Assembly: GCA_002705055.1 (NCBI GenBank) | Contig: PAHY01000009.1 | Location: forward strand, 1-64,000 | DNA length: 64,000 nt | Direction: 5' to 3' | DNA from: Planctomycetota bacterium | GTDB lineage: Bacteria > Planctomycetota > UBA1135 | Part shown: positions 25,816-34,929 of the stretch, in pieces | How the letters are laid out: the number at the start of each line of letters is the position of its first letter | How positions within the stretch are numbered: the first letter of the stretch is position 1 | Position numbers and translations under genes: made by a program | The notes under the pieces: model-generated | The model's input: the letters and a program-made list of their open reading frames with translations, nothing else | Database searches by the model: none | What the model was told of the DNA's origin: nothing

Positions 25816-27657
25816 ATGAACGGCTCTCTCCTATCCATGGCCTGCGCGCTGCTTCTTGCCCCCACCCTCGGCGCGCAGGCGGTCTATGTGGACAACACGC
25901 AGAACGTCGGCCTGACCGGCGTGCACCTGGCAGCTCCCGGCCATCCCTCGGTCATGATGATCGGCGGAGGCACGGTCGGCGACTTCAACAATGACGGCTG
26001 GCCGGACTTTTACATGCCGAGCGGCGGAACGCGCCCGGACTATCTGTTCATCAACGACGGCGACGGCACTTTCACCGAGTCGTCCGCCGCGTGGGGTCTG
26101 ACCGATCTGCAGCTGGGCATCGGCTCGGCGGTCGGTGACTTCAACAACGATGGCTGGCAGGACCTCTACGTCTGCTCCTTCGGCCCCGCGGGCGCGGCGC
26201 AGGCCGGCTACAACCGCCTGTATCGCAACAACGGCGACGGCAGCTTCACGGATGTCGCGGTCGCAGCGGGGGTCAACGCGCCTTCGGCCTCGAACAACTG
26301 CTACGGCGCCGCGTTTGGTGACTACGACCGCGACGGCGACCTCGACCTGTTCGTGACGGCCTACTCCTTCGGCACCGAAGGCAACAAGCTCTACGAGAAC
26401 AACGGCGATGGCACCTTCAGTGATGTCACCACTTCGGTCGGCATTCTGGATGTGCTCACGACGCGCGGCTTCGTGCCGAGCTTCACCGACATTAACCAGG
26501 ACGGGCACACCGACATCATCCTGATCGCGGACACCGGGACCAGCAAGCTGTTCCTGAACGACGGCGACAACACCTTTACGAAGTCGAACCAGTACGCGCC
26601 GGACCTGCGTCTGCCGAACGGCATGGGGCTCGCCACCGGCGACTTCGACAACGACCTGGATCTCGACTTCTACGTCAGTGACATCTACTACCCGGCCTCG
26701 GGCATCGGCGGCAACCGCCTGTTCGTGAACGACGGCTCCGGCACCAACTGGGTGGAGTCTGCCTCGAACGCCGGCGTCAAAGCGGCGGGTTGGGCCTGGG
26801 GCGTGGTCGCCACCGATATGGACAACGACGGCTGGCTCGACCTGGCCTCGACCAACGGCTGGTTCGGCTCGTGGGACAACTATCCGACGCGGCTGTTCCA
26901 CAACACCCAGGCATCCGGTTTTGCCGAAGTCGCTTCGGTGTGCGGCCTGACGCACTACGGCCAGGGTCGTTCGCTGCTGCGTCTGGATGCCGACCGCGAC
27001 GGCGATGAGGATCTGATCATCACCGAGTCCAACGGCCCGGTCTCCTTCTTCCAGAACGAGACCGCCAACGGCAACCACTGGCTGCGCCTTTCCTTCGATA
27101 CCAGCGCCGCGCCGGAGCTCGCTCCGCACGGAATCGGCACCGAGGTCATCGTGCGCCGCGGCAGCAAGCAGCTCTACCGCCAGCTGGACAGCAACCAGAG
27201 CTATCTGGGTCAGAGCGAGCTGACGCTGCACTTCGGCTTGGGTCCGAACGCCGACTGGCTGGGCGAAGTGGAGATTCGCTGGACGGACGGTCGCGTCACG
27301 ATGCTGCGCGATGTCGCCGCGGATCAGCACCTGGTCGTGCAGGCCTCGCGTCCGCTGCTGACGACCTCCACGGTCCAGGCGCAGGCGCCGGTCACCGTGA
27401 CCATGGAGAACCTCGTGCCGTACAGCAACGCGCTGCTGGCGATCTCGACGAAGGGCCCCGGCCCGATCTCGACCCCGCACGGCGAGCTGATGGTCAGCGC
27501 TCCCTTCCAGATCTTCCCCTTCCGCGCGGACGGCGATGGTCGGGCGGGTCACTCGGTGTTCGTGCCGGGCTGGACTTCGGGCACGACTTTCTGGATGCAC
27601 GGCTACGACCCGGTGTCGCGGAGCTTCTCGAACCCGCTGGCAGTCACGATTCCGTAG
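25816..27657 (+). CDS. secreted FG-GAP/VCBS-repeat protein with ASPIC/UnbV domain
   Basis: 613 residues from the ATG at 25816 (signal peptide SMACALLLAPTLGAQA). Seven or so FG-GAP/VCBS blades with Ca-binding loops (DFNNDGWPDFYM, DFNNDGWQDLYV, DYDRDGDLDLFV, DINQDGHTDIIL, DFDNDLDLDFYV, DMDNDGWLDLAS, DADRDGDEDLII) form a beta-propeller, followed by an ASPIC/UnbV domain (about 440-520, LDSNQSYLGQSELTLHFGLG). The last 90 residues are an extra beta-rich module like that at the ends of many planctomycete extracellular proteins. Probably surface-located; ligand unknown. Confidence 0.85.
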   Translation: MNGSLLSMACALLLAPTLGAQAVYVDNTQNVGLTGVHLAAPGHPSVMMIGGGTVGDFNNDGWPDFYMPSGGTRPDYLFINDGDGTFTESSAAWGLTDLQLGIGSAVGDFNNDGWQDLYVCSFGPAGAAQAGYNRLYRNNGDGSFTDVAVAAGVNAPSASNNCYGAAFGDYDRDGDLDLFVTAYSFGTEGNKLYENNGDGTFSDVTTSVGILDVLTTRGFVPSFTDINQDGHTDIILIADTGTSKLFLNDGDNTFTKSNQYAPDLRLPNGMGLATGDFDNDLDLDFYVSDIYYPASGIGGNRLFVNDGSGTNWVESASNAGVKAAGWAWGVVATDMDNDGWLDLASTNGWFGSWDNYPTRLFHNTQASGFAEVASVCGLTHYGQGRSLLRLDADRDGDEDLIITESNGPVSFFQNETANGNHWLRLSFDTSAAPELAPHGIGTEVIVRRGSKQLYRQLDSNQSYLGQSELTLHFGLGPNADWLGEVEIRWTDGRVTMLRDVAADQHLVVQASRPLLTTSTVQAQAPVTVTMENLVPYSNALLAISTKGPGPISTPHGELMVSAPFQIFPFRADGDGRAGHSVFVPGWTSGTTFWMHGYDPVSRSFSNPLAVTIP

Positions 27658-27671
27658 GCTTCGCACCGCGT

Positions 27672-27677
27672 TAGACT
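27672..27677 (+). promoter_or_regulatory. -10 hexamer TAGACT, leaderless start
   Basis: TAGACT, 7 nt before the rsmJ ATG at 27685. Confidence 0.5.
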
Positions 27678-27684
27678 TCGAGCG

Positions 27685-28392
27685 ATGACCGCGTGGCATC
27701 GCGACGAGGATGGCTTGGCGCTCCGCTTAAGGCTGGACGGCAAGGAGCATCTCCTGCGCGCTGAGTTCCTGCGCGGTCCGATGGGCTACCGGCTCCGCAA
27801 GGGCGGAGGACGCGGCGAGGCCGTGGCCCGCGCCATCGGTCTGAAGAAGGGGGCGACCCCCAGCGTGCTGGATGCGACGGCCGGCCTGGGCCGCGACGCC
27901 TTCCTGTTTGCCTGGCTGGGCTGCGAGGTCCTGGCCGTGGAGCGCCATCCCGAGATCCACGCCCTCCTCGCCGACGCCCTCGAGCGGGCGGAGCAGGATC
28001 CGGAAGTGGCATCCCAGCTGGGGGGGCGTCTGCGTCTCCTGAAGGCCGACGCGCAGGCCGTTCTCGAGCAGCTCGCCTCCGGTCCGGATCGGGCGCGTCC
28101 CGAGGTGGTCTACCTCGACCCAATGCACCCCGAGCGCCGCAGCGCCGGGACGGTGCGCAAGGAGATGCGGCTCTTCCGCGCCGTGGTCGGCGAAGATCTC
28201 GACGCCGAACGTCTGCTCGCCACCGCCCTGCGCGTGGCGCGCCGCCGGGTGGTTGTCAAGCGTCCGCGGCGGGGGGAGGCCCTGGGTTCCATCGCGCCGC
28301 ACCACAGCCTGGAGGGCCGCAGCACGCGCTACGACGTCTACCTGAGCGCCCGGCTCGGAAAAGAGCAGGAATCGACTGGTGCGGTAGACTAA
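27685..28392 (+). CDS. rsmJ: 16S rRNA (guanine-N2)-methyltransferase RsmJ family
   Basis: 235 residues. RsmJ methylates G1516 of 16S rRNA. The match is close at motif level: VLDATAGLGRDAFLFAWLGC (SAM binding), AVERHPEIHALLADALERA, VVYLDPMHPERR (catalytic DP-M-[FH]-P) , SAGTVRKEMRLFRAVVGEDLDA and RVVVKRPRRG. Shorter than E. coli RsmJ (250) only at the N-terminus. Confidence 0.9.
   Translation: MTAWHRDEDGLALRLRLDGKEHLLRAEFLRGPMGYRLRKGGGRGEAVARAIGLKKGATPSVLDATAGLGRDAFLFAWLGCEVLAVERHPEIHALLADALERAEQDPEVASQLGGRLRLLKADAQAVLEQLASGPDRARPEVVYLDPMHPERRSAGTVRKEMRLFRAVVGEDLDAERLLATALRVARRRVVVKRPRRGEALGSIAPHHSLEGRSTRYDVYLSARLGKEQESTGAVD
28385..28390 (+). promoter_or_regulatory. -10 hexamer TAGACT upstream of nadA
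   Basis: TAGACT 23 nt before the nadA ATG, overlapping the rsmJ stop codon; would give a short leader of about 17 nt. Confidence 0.4.
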
Positions 28393-28413
28393 GGGGCCCG
28401 TCGGACGCGATTC

Positions 28414-29385
28414 ATGACATCGGTTTCCACGAGCCCCTCCCAAGCTGCCCCGGTTGACGTCCCCGAACCCGCCGAGATCCGGCGCTGGGCCACCGAGCAG
28501 GGCATCCTGATCCTCGCGCACAGCTACCAGGATGGTTTCATCCAGGAATGTGCCCACTTCGTCGGGGACAGCCTCGAGCTGGCGCGCTACGCCGCCGAGG
28601 AAGACGCCGAGGCGATCTGCTTCGCCGGGGTGCACTTCATGGCCGAGACGGCCAAGCTGCTCAACCCCAGCGCGCGCGTATTCGTGCCGGACATGGAGGC
28701 CGGCTGCTCGCTGGCTTCCTCCTGCAAGGGGGCGGATCTGGCCACCTATCAGCAGCACCTCGAGCAGAAGCTCGGTAAGCGCCCAGTCACCGTCGCCTAC
28801 ATCAACTGCACCGCCGAGGTGAAGGCGCTGTGCGACATCATCTGCACCAGCGGCAATGCGCGCGAAGTCGTCGACAGCATTCCGCAGGACCAGCCGATCC
28901 TGTTCGTGCCGGATATGCACTTGGGCGGCTGGCTGAATGAAGTCACCGGTCGCGAGATGATTCTGTGGAACGGCGCCTGCCAGGTTCACGAGCTGTTCAG
29001 CGTCGACACGCTGCGCGCTCTGCAGGCGGAGCACCCGGGGTGCATCACGATCTCGCACCCGGAGTGCCCGAAGGCGGTCCGCGATGCCAGCGATCACGTG
29101 CTGGGAACGGCGGGCATGCTGCGCATGGTGAAGCAGCAGGAAGGCCAGACTTTCCTCGTCGGCACCGAGGGCAACATGATCTACCGCCTCGAGCGCGAGG
29201 CCCCGCAGAACACCTACATCCCGGCCCCGGGAGCGAGCTGTGCCTGCAACCTCTGCCCCTTCATGGCGCTCAATACGCCTGAGAAGCTCTGGGCCTGCCT
29301 GCAGGAGCGGGGGCCGGAGGTGACCGTGCCGGCCGAGCTGTTTGAGCCGGCGCGCGCCTCGCTGCAGCGGATGCTGGCGCTTTAG
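28414..29385 (+). CDS. nadA: quinolinate synthase
   Basis: 323 residues. Condenses iminoaspartate with dihydroxyacetone phosphate to quinolinate in NAD synthesis, using one [4Fe-4S] cluster. The three ligand contexts are seen: Cys98 in MEAGCSLASS, the central NGACQVHE and the C-terminal CACNLCPFMALNT. ILAHSYQD and ICFAGVHFMAETAK are also typical. nadB and nadC are not in the window. Confidence 0.95.
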   Translation: MTSVSTSPSQAAPVDVPEPAEIRRWATEQGILILAHSYQDGFIQECAHFVGDSLELARYAAEEDAEAICFAGVHFMAETAKLLNPSARVFVPDMEAGCSLASSCKGADLATYQQHLEQKLGKRPVTVAYINCTAEVKALCDIICTSGNAREVVDSIPQDQPILFVPDMHLGGWLNEVTGREMILWNGACQVHELFSVDTLRALQAEHPGCITISHPECPKAVRDASDHVLGTAGMLRMVKQQEGQTFLVGTEGNMIYRLEREAPQNTYIPAPGASCACNLCPFMALNTPEKLWACLQERGPEVTVPAELFEPARASLQRMLAL

Positions 29386-29391
29386 GCGCGC

Positions 29392-30762
29392 TCAGTCGTC
29401 TTCCGTCGGCTCCAGCGGCCGACGCAGTTGTTCGTCGACCGGCGTACCGCGCAGCGATTCCAGGAAAGCGACGAGATCCTGGATCTCTCCCTCATCGAGG
29501 GGGACCGGCAGCAGCGTCTCTTCGCGGTGCCCGACCGGCGGCAGCCCGGGCAGCTCGACGTAGAAGCGCACCACCTCTTCGAGCGTGGCGAAGCGGCCGT
29601 CGTGCATATAGGGCGCGCTCACGGCCGCGTTCCGGAGCGTCGGGGCCTTGTAGGCGCCGAAGGTGTGTTCGTCGTAGCGCAGGTAGCGCAGCTTGACGTT
29701 GCTTGCCCATTCCTGCGCGTCGCTGAACTCGCCGCGGCCGTTCATCGGATCGACGCGCACGGTGTTGATGCCATCCGGGCGACCGGCATCGAAGGGCTCG
29801 CCAGCTGCGACCGCCAGGCCGATGTTGTGAAACTCGCCGCCGCTGAGCAGCGGGGAGAAGTGGCAGTTCACGCAGTTGCCTTTGCCGACGAAGATCCGCA
29901 GCCCGCGCTGAGCGGAGCGTGACAGCGCGCCCTGTTTCTGGGCGTCGTCCTCGCGCAAGCCTTCGACGAAGCGATCGAAGGCCGAGGGGCCAGGCACCAG
30001 GCGGCGTTCGAAGGCTTCGATCGCTTTGGCGCAGCGGGACAGGACCTCGCTGGCTGCGCGTCGATCCGCTTCGCTCATCGCCAGCCAGGCCGCATGCCCC
30101 GGATCGGTCTCGGCGAGCTGTTCCAGGCTGGGGGCGGGGTTGAAGGGATCGGAAGGGCGCGGGAGCGGCGGACGTCCGCCGGGCCGGAAGCGCTCGGCAT
30201 CGGCAGCCCCTTCGGGGAGCGGGCCGAACAGCTCTTCGTAGTCGCGGCGCAGCGAGGCATCTCTGGCCAGCAGCCGCACCAGGTCTGCGCGGGCGAAGCC
30301 CATCTCATCCGGATGCTCGAGCGGCCACTGCACCTGGGCCCAGAGTGAATCCGCGCGTCCGTCCCAGAACAACCAGCGCTGGTAGCCGGAGTGCAGCAGG
30401 CTGGGGCTGTTGCGGATCAGCGCGCCGTTCCGCCCTTCGGCCCGGGGCAGGCCGTCCGACCAGCCGAGTCCGGGGGAGTGGCAGCTGGCGCAGGAACGGT
30501 CGCCCTCGCGCGACAGCCGGGCGTCGTAGAACAGGCGCTGACCGAAGCGCGCCGCGGCCGGGTCGTCCGCCCAGCGATTGCTGGCCTGCTGCGGCAGCGG
30601 GGGGAGCGGAGAAAGGGTCTGGATGATCGAACGCTCGCGCTCCGTGAAGCGCAGCGGACCGTCGGCCTCGGGCTCCTGCGAGTCGAGCGAGTTCAGACCC
30701 AGCCCGCCGACGCAGGCGCCAGCAGCCAGCAGGGCGGCGGCAAGGCGCAGACGGGTCATCAA
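29392..30762 (-). CDS. di-haem cytochrome c peroxidase / MauG-like protein
   Basis: 456 residues, N-terminal signal with a possible lipobox (LLAAGAC). Two haem c motifs, CASCHS (about residue 92) and CVNCHF (about 300), plus WDGRADSLWAQVQWPLEHPDEMG and APTLRNAAVSAPYMHDGRF. Di-haem peroxidase family, distinct in sequence from the one at 24.2 kb (the late SAPYMHDGRF segment keeps a Met where the other has WSHAGAY). Its ATG overlaps the stop of the YtkA-like gene (ATGA, 30759-30762), so both are made together. Confidence 0.85.
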   Translation of the reverse strand: MMTRLRLAAALLAAGACVGGLGLNSLDSQEPEADGPLRFTERERSIIQTLSPLPPLPQQASNRWADDPAAARFGQRLFYDARLSREGDRSCASCHSPGLGWSDGLPRAEGRNGALIRNSPSLLHSGYQRWLFWDGRADSLWAQVQWPLEHPDEMGFARADLVRLLARDASLRRDYEELFGPLPEGAADAERFRPGGRPPLPRPSDPFNPAPSLEQLAETDPGHAAWLAMSEADRRAASEVLSRCAKAIEAFERRLVPGPSAFDRFVEGLREDDAQKQGALSRSAQRGLRIFVGKGNCVNCHFSPLLSGGEFHNIGLAVAAGEPFDAGRPDGINTVRVDPMNGRGEFSDAQEWASNVKLRYLRYDEHTFGAYKAPTLRNAAVSAPYMHDGRFATLEEVVRFYVELPGLPPVGHREETLLPVPLDEGEIQDLVAFLESLRGTPVDEQLRRPLEPTEDD

Positions 30763-31121
30763 TGCTCGAGAATCAGAGGAATGGTCTGGCGATGCACGGC
30801 GCCGTTGGCGTACTGGAGGTCGAGGTAGATCTCCCAGTCGCCGGGCATATGCAGCAGCATGCCATCGACCCGGTAGCGGCCGTCTTCCTGCAACTCGATG
30901 CTGGGGTCGGTCAGAATGCCGTGCTTGTGCGCGGGCATGTCGGCGTCGACATCGACCAGCGTGGCGTCCTGCTTGTCCACGTTCAAAACGTAGAAGCTGA
31001 AGTGCTCATTCAGCGGCGGACCGCCCGCCGGGTACTCCAGCTTGATCGGCGGAGGCGAGTTGTCGGCGGTCCCGCAGGCAGGGACGGCCAGGCAGATCAA
31101 GAGCAGAGTACGAAGGAGCAT
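30759..31121 (-). CDS. YtkA-like lipoprotein
   Basis: 120 residues. Lipobox LAVPACG, then a single beta-sandwich with DADMPAHKHGI and MLLHMPGDWEIYLDL, the pattern of YtkA-like/FixH-like domains. His and Met residues in these motifs (AHKHG, HMPG) are candidates for copper binding, but no family biochemistry is established. Upstream partner of the MauG-like peroxidase. Confidence 0.75.
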   Translation of the reverse strand: MLLRTLLLICLAVPACGTADNSPPPIKLEYPAGGPPLNEHFSFYVLNVDKQDATLVDVDADMPAHKHGILTDPSIELQEDGRYRVDGMLLHMPGDWEIYLDLQYANGAVHRQTIPLILEH

Positions 31122-31127
31122 CTACGG

Positions 31128-32063
31128 TCAACCTCGGTATCGATCGAAGAATACCCACATTTCCTCATTGATGTCGATGTCGAAGTTGCAGGGATCCCCG
31201 ATCGCCGAGCCGTGACCCGGCCAGGCGTGACCGTGATCCAGCATCCACCAGTAGTGCACATCCGCCCCGGATTGTGCGGCCGTTGCCTCGTAGCGCAGCG
31301 CCTTGCCGCGACGCTCGGCGGGCGGCTGGCGCGGAGGCAGCGTCGCCCCGTTGATCTGGAGGAAGGGCAGCAGCGAGTCGCGCTGCGAGCGCATCCAGAC
31401 GCCGGAAACTCCGCAGCCGACCCCGCCCTGCCAGGGGACGTTGCAGTCGAGCGCGCCATGGAAGGCGATGATTGGCATCGGCTGCTGGGGGAGACCGTTG
31501 AAGTTGCGACAGCTTGCATTCGGCGCGATCGCAGCGAAGAGCTCCGGGGCTTCGATCGCCAGCCGGTAGCAGAGCATGCCGCCGTTGCTGTGGCCGGTCG
31601 CAAAGACGCTGCCCGTTTCGATCGTCATGCGCTGGTCCAGGTCGGCCAGCAGATCGCGCACAAAGCCGACGTCGTCGATGTTCTGCTCCGAGGCATAGCC
31701 GCAGCAGCTGCCGGCATTCCAGGTCTGCAGCCGGAACCAGGGCTTGCCGCCGAGCTTGCCGGTGCCTTCGGGGTAGACCACGACAAAGCCGTGGCGATCG
31801 GCCGCCGCGTTGAGCCCGGACTGGTTCATGAACTGCACCGCGTTGCCGCCGCCGCCGTGGAAGGCGAGGACGACCGGAGTCGGCGTCTGCGGGTCAAACT
31901 GGGGCGGCGTGTGGACGCGATACCAGCGCGCCATGCCGCCGCTCTGCAACTCGACCAGCCGCGCTCCGGATGCCGCATGCGCGGAGGCTGCCTGCACGCT
32001 GCGCAGGGCGAGCAACAGCAGGAATCCAAGGCCGAGCCAGAGCAGGGTGCGGGTCCGGGTCAT
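31128..32063 (-). CDS. secreted esterase, PHB-depolymerase/LpqC-like
   Basis: 311 residues with a signal peptide/TM (TLLWLGLGFLLLLALRSVQA). Alpha/beta hydrolase of the polyhydroxybutyrate depolymerase / feruloyl esterase group: oxyanion LAFHGGGGN, nucleophile GHSNGGML, Asp in HGALDCNVPW and His in DHGHAWPGHG. TWNAGSCCGYASEQNIDDVGFVR between them is characteristic. Several Cys pairs suggest disulfides. The substrate, a polyester or a carbohydrate ester, cannot be fixed. Confidence 0.85.
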   Translation of the reverse strand: MTRTRTLLWLGLGFLLLLALRSVQAASAHAASGARLVELQSGGMARWYRVHTPPQFDPQTPTPVVLAFHGGGGNAVQFMNQSGLNAAADRHGFVVVYPEGTGKLGGKPWFRLQTWNAGSCCGYASEQNIDDVGFVRDLLADLDQRMTIETGSVFATGHSNGGMLCYRLAIEAPELFAAIAPNASCRNFNGLPQQPMPIIAFHGALDCNVPWQGGVGCGVSGVWMRSQRDSLLPFLQINGATLPPRQPPAERRGKALRYEATAAQSGADVHYWWMLDHGHAWPGHGSAIGDPCNFDIDINEEMWVFFDRYRG

Positions 32064-32103
32064 TCCTGCGCAACCCAGGCGCGCAGCCGACGTTCCGGAC
32101 CGT

Positions 32104-32109
32104 TAGGCT
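32104..32109 (+). promoter_or_regulatory. -10 hexamer TAGGCT, leaderless start
   Basis: TAGGCT, 6 nt before the ATG at 32116. Confidence 0.5.
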
Positions 32110-32115
32110 GACGGC

Positions 32116-33834
32116 ATGCTTCGCGCGCTCCTCCTTCTGGTCCTGTTCGTATCGTGCAGCGTCTCGGGGCGGACCGGGGTCGGGTCCAGCGGACTGCTGC
32201 TGATCTCGGGCGGCACCATCGTCACCTTGAATGACGCCCGGCCCGAGGTCGAAGCGCTGCTCGTGCGCGAGGGCCGCATCTCGGCGATGGGCACGCTCGA
32301 GCAGGTGCTCGCTGAACCCGGCGCCCTCGAGGCCGAGCGCTTCGACCTGAAAGGCGAGGTGCTCTACCCCGGCTTCGTGGATGGTCATGCCCACCTCGTC
32401 GGCATCGGCATGAACCTGCTCCAGGTCGACCTGATGGGCACCTCCAGTTATCAGGCCGTGGTGCAGAGAGTCGAGCGCTTCGTCGAACAGAACCCGGTCG
32501 CGGAGGGGGGCTGGGTGATGGGGCGCGGCTGGGATCAGAACGACTGGCCCGAGCAGCGCTTCCCGACCCACAACCTGCTCAGCCTCGCCTTCCCCGACGT
32601 GCCGGTGGTGCTGTCGCGCGTCGATGGACACGCGATTCTGGCCAACCGCAAGGCGATGGACCTGGCCGGGATCAATCGCTCGACCGCGGATCCGGAAGGG
32701 GGCGCGATTCTGCGCGACCGGCAGGGGCGCGCGACCGGGGTCTTCATTGACAACGCCGAGAGCCTCATCCTGCGGCACGTTCCCGCAGCCGATGACTTCC
32801 AGGTGGAGCAGGCGATTCGGCTGGCCGCAGAAGCGCTGCAGAAGGCAGGGCTCACCGCCATTCACGACGCCGGCATCGATCAGCGCACGGTCGATCTCTG
32901 CATGCAGCTCGCCGCGCGGGGTGAACTCGGGATCCGCGTCTACGGCATGGTGCCGGGATCCAACACCGCGCAGCTCGATGCCTGGCTTGCGCGTGGGCCG
33001 CAGATCGATCCGACCGATCAGGTGACGGTGCGCGCGATCAAGCTGTACGCCGACGGTGCCCTCGGTTCACGCGGCGCGGCGTTGCTCGAGGACTACAGCG
33101 ACGATCCGGGCAATCGCGGTCTGCTGGTGACCCCGGCCGAGCGCATTCGCGAGGTCGCCGACCGTGCCATCGAAGCCGGCTTCCAGGTCTGCACGCACGC
33201 CATCGGCGACCGCGCCAACCGGCAGGTACTCGATGCCTATGAAGCGGCGTTTGAGGCGGCCCGGGCCAGCGGCGGCAATCCGGGCGATCACCGCTTCCGG
33301 GTGGAGCATGCGCAAGTGCTGTCTCCGCAGGACATCCCGCGTTTCCGCCAGCTGGGGGTGATCCCCTCCATGCAGACGCAGCATCAGACCTCCGACGCGC
33401 CCTGGGCCGAGGATCGCCTGGGCGCGCAGCGCGTGCGCGGGGCCTATGCCTGGCGTTCGCTGCTCGATACCGGCGTCGTGATCTGCGGCGGCAGCGATGC
33501 CCCGGTCGAGGTGCTCGATCCCATCGCTTCCTTCCGCGCGGCCGTGACGCGCACCGACGCCGAAGGTTGGCCGGACGGCGGCTGGTTCGCCGAGGAGGCC
33601 ATGACGCGCCGCGAGGCCCTGCTGCATCTTTCGGCCTGGCCGGCCTATGCCGCCTTCCAGGAAGACCGGCTGGGCGTGCTGCGCCCCGGGACGCGGGCCG
33701 ATTTCACCGTCCTCGACGCGGATCTGCGCGCCCTGCCCGAGCCCGAGCTGGATCAGGCCCGCGTCACCGCCACGATCTTCAACGGCGAGGTCGTTTTCCG
33801 AGCTCGCCCTCGTCCGCGGGCGGCACTTCGCTAG
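32116..33834 (+). CDS. amidohydrolase 3 family (YtcJ-like) lipoprotein
   Basis: 572 residues. Lipobox LLVLFVSC. Metal-dependent amidohydrolase: DGHAHL (about 89-94), a Lys in IKLYADGALGSRGA, THAIGDRANRQ, VEHAQVLSP and GGSDAPVE for the final Asp. This YtcJ-like set belongs to the amidohydrolase_3 subfamily; substrates are mostly unknown in the family. Starts only 52 bp from the divergent esterase gene. Confidence 0.88.
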   Translation: MLRALLLLVLFVSCSVSGRTGVGSSGLLLISGGTIVTLNDARPEVEALLVREGRISAMGTLEQVLAEPGALEAERFDLKGEVLYPGFVDGHAHLVGIGMNLLQVDLMGTSSYQAVVQRVERFVEQNPVAEGGWVMGRGWDQNDWPEQRFPTHNLLSLAFPDVPVVLSRVDGHAILANRKAMDLAGINRSTADPEGGAILRDRQGRATGVFIDNAESLILRHVPAADDFQVEQAIRLAAEALQKAGLTAIHDAGIDQRTVDLCMQLAARGELGIRVYGMVPGSNTAQLDAWLARGPQIDPTDQVTVRAIKLYADGALGSRGAALLEDYSDDPGNRGLLVTPAERIREVADRAIEAGFQVCTHAIGDRANRQVLDAYEAAFEAARASGGNPGDHRFRVEHAQVLSPQDIPRFRQLGVIPSMQTQHQTSDAPWAEDRLGAQRVRGAYAWRSLLDTGVVICGGSDAPVEVLDPIASFRAAVTRTDAEGWPDGGWFAEEAMTRREALLHLSAWPAYAAFQEDRLGVLRPGTRADFTVLDADLRALPEPELDQARVTATIFNGEVVFRARPRPRAALR

Positions 33835-33837
33835 AAT
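33832..33837 (+). promoter_or_regulatory. -10 hexamer TAGAAT upstream of the aldolase gene
   Basis: TAGAAT using the TAG stop of the amidohydrolase gene, 27 nt before the ATG at 33865. Confidence 0.4.
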
Positions 33838-33864
33838 CCCGCCGTCGCCTCGCGACCCTCTCCC

Positions 33865-34929
33865 ATGAGCGCTTCCTACTCCGAGATCCAATCCTTGCTT
33901 GGCGATCAGGCCGAAGGCCTGCTGGGCCACACTTGCCAGACGATCGACGCCGGCCGCCTGCACCTGCCTGGCCCGGACTTCATTGATCGCATCCACGGCA
34001 TCAGTGATCGCCCGACCCGTGCCCTCAACGGCCTGTCCGCGCTGATGAACCACGGCCGCCTCGCGGGCACCGGGTACATCTCGATCCTGCCGGTCGACCA
34101 GGGCATCGAGCACACGGCCGGCGCGAGCTTCGCGCCCAACCCCGACTACTTCGATCCCGAGAACATCGTCAAGCTCGCCGTCGAAGCCGGCTGCAGCGGC
34201 GTGGCTTCGACCATCGGGGTGCTCGGCATGGTGGCGCGCAAGTACGCGCACAAGATTCCGTTCGTGGTCAAGATCAACCACAACGAGATCCTGTCCTACC
34301 CCAACTTCTACGATCAGACCCTGTTCGGCACCGTCGAGCAGGCCTTCGAGATGGGGGCGCAGGCCATCGGCGCGACGATCTACTTCGGCAGCCACGAATC
34401 GCGCCGTCAGATCCAGGAGATCTCCGAGGCCTTCCAGCAGGCGCACGAGCTGGGCATGGCCACGATTCTGTGGTGCTACCTGCGCAACAGCGACTTCAAG
34501 AAGGACGGCGTCGACTATCACACCGCCGCCGACATGACCGGACAGGCCAACCACCTGGGGGTCACCATCGAAGCGGACATCGTCAAGCAGAAGCTGCCGA
34601 CTCACAACGGCGATGGCTTCCGCACCATCGGCTTCGGCAAGACGCACGACAAGGTCTACACCGAGCTGTCGAGCGATCACCCGATCGATCTGTGCCGCTA
34701 CCAGGTCGCCAATGGCTACATGGGCCGCGCCGGTCTGATCAACTCGGGCGGCGCCTCGGGCAGCAACGACCTGCAGGACGCCGTCTCCACCGCCGTCATC
34801 AACAAGCGCGCCGGCGGCATGGGTCTGATCCTGGGGCGGAAAGCCTTCCAGAAGCCGCTCGCCGAAGGCGTGCAGCTGATCAACGCGGTCCAGGACGTCT
34901 ACCTCTGCGACGAGGTGTCGATCGCCTAG
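33865..34929 (+). CDS. fbaB: class I fructose-bisphosphate aldolase (FbaB/DhnA type)
   Basis: 354 residues. Schiff-base aldolase of glycolysis/gluconeogenesis. Motifs: [12 protein letters not shown] (about 75-86), [33 protein letters not shown] with the likely Schiff-base Lys and INSGGASG near the end (phosphate binding). No class II zinc motif. Its TAG stop is shared, as CTAG 34926-34929, with the convergent hisD. Confidence 0.92.
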   Translation: MSASYSEIQSLLGDQAEGLLGHTCQTIDAGRLHLPGPDFIDRIHGISDRPTRALNGLSALMNHGRLAGTGYISILPVDQGIEHTAGASFAPNPDYFDPENIVKLAVEAGCSGVASTIGVLGMVARKYAHKIPFVVKINHNEILSYPNFYDQTLFGTVEQAFEMGAQAIGATIYFGSHESRRQIQEISEAFQQAHELGMATILWCYLRNSDFKKDGVDYHTAADMTGQANHLGVTIEADIVKQKLPTHNGDGFRTIGFGKTHDKVYTELSSDHPIDLCRYQVANGYMGRAGLINSGGASGSNDLQDAVSTAVINKRAGGMGLILGRKAFQKPLAEGVQLINAVQDVYLCDEVSIA

